From Pelobates cultripes (Eukaryota; Chordata; Amphibia; Anura; Pelobatidae): a DNA stretch of 64,000 nucleotides. Below, piece by piece: positions 59,001 through 64,000 of the stretch. Numbering within the stretch: the stretch's first letter is position 1; each line of letters begins with the position of its first letter. The stretch is taken from NCBI GenBank assembly GCA_933207985.1, contig OW240916.1, positions 264,654,337 to 264,718,336 of the forward strand. The letters run 5' to 3'. The notes beneath the pieces were generated by a model. The model saw nothing but the letters and a program-made list of their open reading frames with translations. It had not been told where the DNA came from and ran no database searches. Both the position numbers and the translations under genes were made by a program.

Positions 59001-60157
59001 AAACATTGCCTACAGACCTCAGGCTTCTGAAGGAACAGCAAGCTGCTGCTACTCCCCAAGAGAAACAAGGTTGGAAGAACAAAGGAGCTATACTCCGTGA
59101 TGATGTTTACACCATTAATCTCAAGTTCTGCCTACCCAGAAGTATGTACCCAGCGGTGGTCCAATGGGCCCATGGGCCAGCTCACCTGTCAAAACTCCTG
59201 ATGAATTCACTGATTGACAAATATTTCGAAGCACCAGGCATCACCACCTTAACACAGAATTACTGTAAGTCATGTACTATATGTGCTAAATGCAATCCTG
59301 GAAAGATTATAAAGACTGCACCTAATCACCTAGCCAAGCCACAATATCCCTTCCAGAGGATTCAGATTGATCACATTCAGATGCCAAAAAGTGGACGTTA
59401 TGAATATGCATTGGTCATAGTGGACATGTTTTCAGGATGGCCAGAGGCCTTCCCAGTGACTAATCTCACCGCGAGGACTACAGCCAAATATCTTTTGACA
59501 GAAATTGTTTGCCGCTATGGAGTTCCAGAAGTAATTGAAAGTGACCAAGGGACCTCCTTCACTGCCTCGCTAACACGGGAAGTCTGGTCAGCACTGGGGG
59601 TGACCCTTGCATTCCACACACCATATCACCCACAGAGTAGTAGTAAGGTAGAGCGCATGAATGGCACTTTGAAAGCCAGAATGCTTAAAATGTCACAAGA
59701 AACTAACATGCCCTGGCCCGAGAGTCTTCCACTAGCGTTATTCAGTGTAAGGTACACTCCCAGAGGAAAATACAGTCTGTCACCTTATGAGATTTTGTTT
59801 GGTACAGCACCCAGGTTAGGTTGCTACTTTCCCCAACAGCTTCAGATTCAGTCAGACGCTATGGTAGACTATGTGACTGCCCTTTCACATGCCTTGACCA
59901 AGATACATGCCCAAGTGTTTTCTTCTATTCCAGATCCTGAGTCGAATACAGGTACACACAAGCTGCTTCCAGGTGATTGGGTTATGGTTAAGAAGTTCCT
60001 CAGGAAACACACCCTAGAACCGAGATTTGATGGTCCTTATCAAGTGCTCCTGATTACAGCAACGTCAGTTAAACTAGCTGGAAAAAGTTCCTGGATACAC
60101 GCTTCACATTGCAAAAAAGTGCCTGCTCCAGAAGAAACTGATCTTGTTGAAACATGA
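56063..60157 (+). CDS. pol: ERV pol: protease, RT, RNase H, integrase
   Basis: Open for about 1,360 residues from the UAG to the stop at 60,157. Numbering is from 56,078. Aspartic protease: FLVDTGAARSVL with catalytic Asp35. RT: QYRMVQDLRAVNE, VVDLANAFFSVPL, LQYVDDLLLC with YVDD at 352-355. RNase H: LFVDGSRF with Asp817, then ELTALTVACK and YTDSRYALG. Integrase: HGPAH and CKSCTIC form the HHCC zinc site; the catalytic set is Asp1098 (IQIDHIQM), Asp1156 (ESDQGTSF) and Glu1192 (KVERMNG), D-x35-E spacing. The C-terminal RFDGPYQVLL is the GPY/F module. All catalytic residues are present, with no internal stops. The 3' end overlaps env by ATGA. Confidence 0.95.
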   Translation, partial: VTGKPVSATPAMAVSAGDGGGPLATVVLPVEGHPTTFLVDTGAARSVLREQDLPDPSFLSDTDVSCVGVDGTPRSNPLTKLLHVGSHILSRFVVSSTCPINLLGADVLSRLQASITFTADGQVELTTPLSQKDTSVLCSLPILLNLTDNTGNARVTHTPSALDRIPQELWSTGPDDIGRLHVPPVLVQLLPGALPPRRPQYPLKPAQAEAITKQVETLLAKGALTKCTSPCNTPLFPVKKRTVKGQPDQYRMVQDLRAVNEVTIKDTAIVPNPHTLLSQVPPTSTIFTVVDLANAFFSVPLDPSCRFLFAFTHEGQQYTWTVMPQGAQNSPTQFAHAMSLVLDPWQKSHLDVVLLQYVDDLLLCAPNLLIAERDSEDLLCFLAAAGCKASKSKLQWCRPSVVFLGHCLSHGTKHLTSQRVQAILQLPLPATHHSLHAFLGLITYCRSWIPEASKLMQPLYDALRSEPFHLTEETIDCFHTLKRAIASAPALGLPNYQLSFNLFVSEKSGHASGVLTQKHGSRQRPIGYFSCMLDPVARGSPSCLRAVFAASALLDKTNDFVLGHHLTVLAPHDITAILQQVQPKHLSSQRHLRLQTSLLLPDNIKLQRCLTLNPATLLPLPKGGIVYHWYSLDINPEVLTNLQLPALAPPHDDQSMALLHCTLWIRDEPGPDMNYEAEVFQLKEIQITLTDLFWDLTGTMLILVHLPESVTHLYHHWETSIPHISLTRTPDISWKDLGPMAKTWSQMTPEQLTSTRINKKTINYCTTGYPRYHTEACEDPLTTDCDHDIPHDCFEQMKMETTHLPTVYEAALLNPDQTLFVDGSRFADEQGQYHTGYAVTTECQVLQAAALQPTKSAQEAELTALTVACKLSEGLRVNIYTDSRYALGVAHDFGLIWKTRGFLTATGTPVKHGAAIAELMDALELPAEVAVLKVKAHGRLDTEEARGNHLADQAAKEAARQRWEVDRRVATDTLPIYTMQTLPTDLRLLKEQQAAATPQEKQGWKNKGAILRDDVYTINLKFCLPRSMYPAVVQWAHGPAHLSKLLMNSLIDKYFEAPGITTLTQNYCKSCTICAKCNPGKIIKTAPNHLAKPQYPFQRIQIDHIQMPKSGRYEYALVIVDMFSGWPEAFPVTNLTARTTAKYLLTEIVCRYGVPEVIESDQGTSFTASLTREVWSALGVTLAFHTPYHPQSSSKVERMNGTLKARMLKMSQETNMPWPESLPLALFSVRYTPRGKYSLSPYEILFGTAPRLGCYFPQQLQIQSDAMVDYVTALSHALTKIHAQVFSSIPDPESNTGTHKLLPGDWVMVKKFLRKHTLEPRFDGPYQVLLITATSVKLAGKSSWIHASHCKKVPAPEETDLVET
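59933..59933 (+). promoter_or_regulatory. Candidate env splice acceptor
   Basis: gtgttttcttctattcCAG ends at 59,933: a pyrimidine tract then AG, inside the 3' end of pol and about 220 nt before the env start. It would pair with the leader donor at 51,940. Confidence 0.4.
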
Positions 60158-62070
60158 ATTTATTATGTGTCTCGTGTTTTCTTATATTGTTGCATTTTGC
60201 CTGGGCCCAACAAGTGGCCATAACCAAAGATAATCATGTTTACACTTTCTGGTACAATTCTTCTGATACTGATGTAGCTACATACACCTTTGATTACTGT
60301 GACATAGTTACTTGTACATTCCCACAGACACAACATGCAGCCATATACAAGGACATACCTAACAAAAAGGACCCATACATTTGTGTGACTGGAGGAGCTT
60401 GGGGACACCACTGTAGTTCATGGAAAGCTGCCGGGTGGAATACAGGTAGACCATGGGGCTACAGACCTCAGGTTGCACTAGACAGACTTGACAAAGACGG
60501 GAAGCCCCTACTTTCTAGAATGACTCTTAGTAAACCCACAGGGTCAACTCCCATTAAACTTACCTTGAATATAGAACACCCTAGTCCAAGGGACGCGGGG
60601 GAATATGTGATGGGGATGTACTGGAAGGGAGGTGGCTCACACAATGCACTGGGGACATTCTACCTGCAAGACATGCTCACCTCCCCCGACTGGGTGGGGA
60701 CCACTCACATGATCGTTAACCCGTTAAAACCACATATTAAGACCCTACATGACATGGTAGCTATAGCCAACCCCACCTTTGAAGACACTATGGCAGTGGA
60801 AACTGGTTTTTCAGACACTAATTTATGGCTAGAATGGATGAGGTATAATGCCAACTCACACAATAAGACCAATTGTTACGTGTGTGGGGGAGCCAGGCCC
60901 CATCTGGGCACAGTTCCTCTGAATTTACCTCCTGAAGTAGAATCATGTGTTCTGAGCCTTTACACACAGTCCGTCACCAATTCCTCGACATGTGAATCAT
61001 GGAAGAGAATTTACCCGATCACTCACGGACATGTAAAACCACCTGATGGAGTCACCATCTACCCAGGTAATTACACATGTTATACAATATCTAAGAACAC
61101 CGGTTTGTATCTGGGCAAATTCCCATCAGGATATTGCTCAACTTACCATAATCCACCTGTATCACTGTTAATGAACCACACAAAGACAATCGGCGATATC
61201 TATTGGTTATGTGGGGATAAACAATTGAGGTCCCAATTAATTGGGCAATGGTGGGGGGAGTGTGCCCTAACCAAAGTCATAATGCCTATCCATATCATTC
61301 CAGATGGTGATCATAACACGTTAAACCTCACACATGCACACTCTAGAATCAAACGAGAGACTCCTATTCGAGGGAGTTTCGACCCCCATGTGTATATTGA
61401 TGCCATAGGTGTGCCAAGGGGGGTGCCTAACGAATTCAAAGCAAGAGATGAAGTGGCTGCGGGATTTGAGTCCCTAATTCCAATGATAACTGTTAACAAA
61501 AATGTCAATTGGATTAACTATATTTACTATAATCAACAGCGTTTTGTCAATTACACTAGGGATGCCCTACAGGGCCTGGCAGAGCAACTACAAGCCACTA
61601 CCCAAATGACATTTCAGAACAGAATGGCCCTAGATATGATTTTAGCTGAGAAAGGGGGTGTATGTAAAATCCTCCCTGAGACCATGACATGCTGCACATA
61701 CATTCCAGACAACACTGGGCCCAATGGTAAGGTGACTATGGCCATAGAGAAGTTAGATAGTCTTGCAGACGAGTTAAAGAAAAATTCAGGAGTCATCGAC
61801 ACTTGGGACAGATGGTTTGGATGGATGAATGGTTGGCAAAGGACCCTCTTCCAGGTGGGGACAGCTGTTCTCATAATGATCGTTATTTTCTTATTTCTGA
61901 CCTGTTGCATATTCCCCTGCATACAGAGGTATCTACAGAAAGCGGTGGACAAGACTATAGATGACGTGACCCCTACTTTCATACACCAAGACATCACAGA
62001 CCTCGAAGATGATACCCCACATACACCCCTTCAATCACATCAGTTCAAACAGACAACTGCTTTCCTGTAG
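60154..62070 (+). CDS. env: ERV envelope glycoprotein
   Basis: 638 residues, open throughout. Signal peptide at about 1-18 (MNLLCVSCFLILLHFAWA). SU contains a CxxC motif (CYVC, 241-244), typical of gamma-type Env that bonds SU to TM. A furin-type site RIKR lies at 398-401. TM follows with IGVPRGVPNEFKARD, a heptad-like region, and an immunosuppressive-domain-like segment leading to GGVC at 504 and CC at 513-514 (spacing CX8CC, wider than the CX6CC usual for gamma-type). The membrane anchor is about 566-588 (VLIMIVIFLFLTCC). A cytoplasmic tail of about 45 residues ends the protein. The start overlaps the pol stop as ATGA. Role: receptor binding and membrane fusion. Intactness fits a young copy; whether it is expressed is unknown. 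Confidence 0.93.
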   Translation: MNLLCVSCFLILLHFAWAQQVAITKDNHVYTFWYNSSDTDVATYTFDYCDIVTCTFPQTQHAAIYKDIPNKKDPYICVTGGAWGHHCSSWKAAGWNTGRPWGYRPQVALDRLDKDGKPLLSRMTLSKPTGSTPIKLTLNIEHPSPRDAGEYVMGMYWKGGGSHNALGTFYLQDMLTSPDWVGTTHMIVNPLKPHIKTLHDMVAIANPTFEDTMAVETGFSDTNLWLEWMRYNANSHNKTNCYVCGGARPHLGTVPLNLPPEVESCVLSLYTQSVTNSSTCESWKRIYPITHGHVKPPDGVTIYPGNYTCYTISKNTGLYLGKFPSGYCSTYHNPPVSLLMNHTKTIGDIYWLCGDKQLRSQLIGQWWGECALTKVIMPIHIIPDGDHNTLNLTHAHSRIKRETPIRGSFDPHVYIDAIGVPRGVPNEFKARDEVAAGFESLIPMITVNKNVNWINYIYYNQQRFVNYTRDALQGLAEQLQATTQMTFQNRMALDMILAEKGGVCKILPETMTCCTYIPDNTGPNGKVTMAIEKLDSLADELKKNSGVIDTWDRWFGWMNGWQRTLFQVGTAVLIMIVIFLFLTCCIFPCIQRYLQKAVDKTIDDVTPTFIHQDITDLEDDTPHTPLQSHQFKQTTAFL

Positions 62071-62090
62071 GGACAGTATAGGGAAAGCAT

Positions 62091-62184
62091 CTGTCTTAAC
62101 TGGCGAGTCTCACGTGTGGAGATGTAGTGGACTAGCCACTGCGGGTTACCCGCGGAGTGAAGAGTTCGATGCTAGTTAAGACAG
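62091..62184 (+). ncRNA. Candidate structured RNA element between env and 3' LTR
   Basis: A perfect 11-bp stem (CTGTCTTAACT at 62,091-62,101 with AGTTAAGACAG at 62,174-62,184) encloses three hairpins: tctc/gaga (62,108-62,122), agtgg/ccact (62,126-62,140) and gcggg/cccgc (62,141-62,153). The position is that of the RNA export elements of simple retroviruses. It is not a tRNA that I recognise. Function is inferred. Confidence 0.5.
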
Positions 62185-62249
62185 ATAGGTTGCAGGCAAC
62201 TAGGGACATATTAGGGACAGTAGCAGTTGTTATGGTAAATAGCCATTTT

Positions 62250-62258
62250 AGGGGGGAC
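62250..62258 (+). promoter_or_regulatory. Polypurine tract
   Basis: aggggggac directly before the 3' LTR; primes plus-strand DNA synthesis. Confidence 0.85.
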
Positions 62259-62771
62259 TGTTGTGGAAATAAGGTCTACACATATTTCCTAGTTAGTGAA
62301 AAATGTCTATTTACTCATTTCACGATATATATATATATAGTCAAGCACACACGTTATAATTAAGATGGCTGCTAGAAGCTTCTTGCTCCTTTTCCCCCCC
62401 CCCTTCCCTTTCTCCTTCCTAACATCGACTAACTACCTCGTGCACCAAGATGGCGCCGGGAAACCGTGGGAGACCCTCATGGTCCCGGTGACATCACCTA
62501 CAGTAGGCAGAACATTAGAGCAACCACTTAACACCTAACCAATAATTGATGTATTATTCCATGTTATCTCTGACAATGCTTATGATGTAATTTTGCTTTA
62601 AAAGGGACCTGCCGTCCCCTCTGAATAAACATTCCTCAAGTTATTCAACAACCTGGAACCTGTGTCTGGTGTGAATTACTTCAGGGAGCGTGCACGCATT
62701 GTTTCATTGATTTGGCCAGGGGCAGATACACAAAGAAATAATCAATACTTTTAATTGATTTTTCCATTTCA
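62259..62771 (+). repeat. 3' LTR (513 bp)
   Basis: TG...CA, with TATA-like tttaaaag at 62,597-62,604 and AATAAA at 62,624-62,629. About 15 differences from the 5' LTR by eye, including atagata/atatata and gaa/aga changes. Confidence 0.93.
62624..62629 (+). terminator. Polyadenylation signal in the 3' LTR
   Basis: AATAAA. Expected site of 3' end formation for all proviral transcripts. Confidence 0.7.
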
Positions 62772-62975
62772 TATATATAACAATAATTATATATATATTT
62801 AATCAGTATCAGTCTACGTGTAATTTGATATTAATATATATATATAATTATATATATATTAATAGTAAAATACACCTAGACGGTGTATGTGTGTGTATGT
62901 ATATGTGTATATATATACTTAGATCATATATATATAATATATATATATGATCTAAGTATATATAATTATTTTTTT
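62772..62975 (+). repeat. AT-rich (TATA)n tract with palindrome
   Basis: Tata-rich microsatellite. The segment tatatacttagatcat/atgatctaagtatata (about 62,911-62,965) is an inverted repeat. Confidence 0.8.
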
Positions 62976-62999
62976 TTACACCATTAACTTATTTTTATT

Positions 63000-63320
63000 T
63001 TATTTTCAGCCAGCAGGGGGACCACCTGTCATTACAGGCAGCCCCCCTGCCGGCAATACAGAAGCCAGCTATCCCCGGCCATGTGATTGTGGGGTCCTCG
63101 CTAGGACCCCACTCTCACATGGCCGGGGGGCTTCGACGAGGACGGACGTGCCGCGGGGGGCTCCCTGGGAGTCCCCCCAACCGCGATCGCCGGCGTGGGA
63201 CCGCCGGCGACCGGGTAAGTTAACAAAAACCGGAGGGCGTACAATTACGCCCGGCGGCGTTTAGAGCCGCCTATTAGAGGGCGTAATTGTACGTCCTCCG
63301 GTTTTAAGGGGTTAAATGTG
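63000..63320. repeat. GC-rich repeat ending in a strong hairpin
   Basis: The GC-rich block contains gtcctcgctaggacc-type hairpins. It ends in arms of 27 bp with one mismatch (63,226-63,252 and 63,279-63,305, core gggcgtacaattacgccc) around an inner 6-bp hairpin ggcggc/gccgcc. Probably a MITE-like repeat; no gene. Confidence 0.65.
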
Positions 63321-64000
63321 ACCAAAATATATTAAATGATGTGTTAAGCAGCCAGCCCAATTCACTAGAATAGCATAAGTATTCTACTATTTAAAGTGCA
63401 CAATTCCTGCACATAATGACTTTGCTTACTCAGGTACAGTCTTTAGTCTATTGCAATGGCAGTAAAGTCCACCAATTTTAAAAGGGAAAGCTTACTTAAA
63501 TCAGTGGTACTATCCCACCGTACTAGCAGTAAAGAAATTAGAACAATTATATTGTACTACTGACTGTAATCAGATCAGACACATGTAATCTCAGTGAATT
63601 TCATAAACTAGGTTTTTATAAAATACGATTAAATAAATAAATGTATAGAGACTAAGCATTAAGAGCATTTACATGCATTCAGCAGCCTGCTCTCTCAAAG
63701 CCAGAAAGAGATTTATAAAAAATAAAAAGTAGGTTTTAAAAAGTCCGCAATCACCACACATGATGGGTGTAATAATTGCTTCTTTAAAAGCTATATGCTG
63801 CCGCAATTATGTATATAAATACAGATTAGGGCACAGAGTAGATATAAAAATACAGTTTCAAATCTCATATATGAGGATTCAGTTCCACCACATATTCTAC
63901 AATTCTGAAAGAGGCTAATTTTAATATGTTGTAAAAGCACATATAATGCAAAATTAATTTGATATTGCAAGGCTGCAATATTCTAAACAGACATTAAAAT
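63321..64000. other. No recognisable feature
   Basis: AT-rich, with no open frame of note and no bounded repeat. Confidence 0.5.

Larger units (their letters stand above)
51233..62771 (+). mobile_element. Endogenous retrovirus, class I (gamma/epsilon-like), nearly intact
   Basis: An 11.5-kb provirus with two LTRs, primer-binding site, gag, pol, env and polypurine tract in canonical order. The class I assignment rests on gag and pol sharing one frame across a UAG, a single CCHC knuckle, a GPY/F-like integrase tail (RFDGPYQVLL), and an env with a CxxC motif in SU. The LTRs differ at about 15 positions by eye. Pol and env are open throughout; gag has one frame break. No matching target duplication is visible (cca before, tat after). 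Confidence 0.93.

Noticed and set aside
62091..62184. tRNA gene
   Set aside because: The acceptor-like stem is 11 bp and there is no proper T arm or A/B box arrangement, although a gttcgat text is present. Better seen as a viral RNA structure.

Overview
This window reads as intergenic DNA from a large, transposon-rich vertebrate genome, most likely a frog. The reasons are several T2/Kolobok-type MITEs with TTAA ends, many non-autonomous hAT elements, an Ngaro-type tyrosine-recombinase retrotransposon, Ty3/Gypsy chromovirus remnants, L1 and Tc1 relics, and an endogenous retrovirus with a gamma/epsilon-like pol. I see no host gene with a convincing exon structure. The only host-like coding piece is a broken C2H2 zinc-finger fragment at 50.4-50.66 kb. 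A 100-N assembly gap lies at 47,919-48,018.

Layout. 0-4.3 kb: the right part of a foldback element with a promoter-like core, then a hAT element (1,856-3,919, 8-bp target duplication) filled with a C-rich minisatellite, inside an older hAT-like repeat. 7-9.9 kb: an old LINE-like repeat and a minus-strand Ty3/Gypsy chromovirus fragment. 10.55-12.67 kb: a hAT foldback element with a perfect 8-bp target duplication, G/C-rich minisatellite arms and the same promoter-like core. 13-17.8 kb: a 138-bp hAT MITE, a nested pair of elements, and a hAT with a long hairpin and a TG-rich tract. 18.4-19.7 kb: a foldback array of about 325-bp units. 22.3-33.3 kb: TTAA-flanked MITEs and a CA-rich hAT (26,975-27,948), separated by sequence without recognisable features.

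33.86-40.81 kb (minus strand) is an Ngaro element with split direct repeats A1-[gag, RT/RNase H, tyrosine recombinase, SGNH hydrolase]-B1-A2-B2. A1 and A2 are identical and B1/B2 differ at two positions, so insertion is recent. Even so, gag, the recombinase and the hydrolase are frame-disrupted, and three of the breaks sit at C-runs. 41.7-50.7 kb is a patchwork of LINE, Tc1, Gypsy and L1 pieces, a long hairpin, a duplicated repeat on both sides of the gap, a nine-unit tandem array and the zinc-finger fragment.

51.23-62.77 kb is a nearly complete provirus: LTRs (about 97% identical by eye), a tRNA-Lys1,2-type primer site, a leader with tandem double hairpins, gag (one frame break), pol in the gag frame after a UAG, env overlapping pol by 4 nt, a structured RNA candidate after env, and a polypurine tract. 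Gag would form the particle, pol supplies protease, reverse transcriptase, RNase H and integrase, and env the fusion glycoprotein. The last 1.2 kb holds AT repeats and a GC-rich repeat ending in a strong hairpin.
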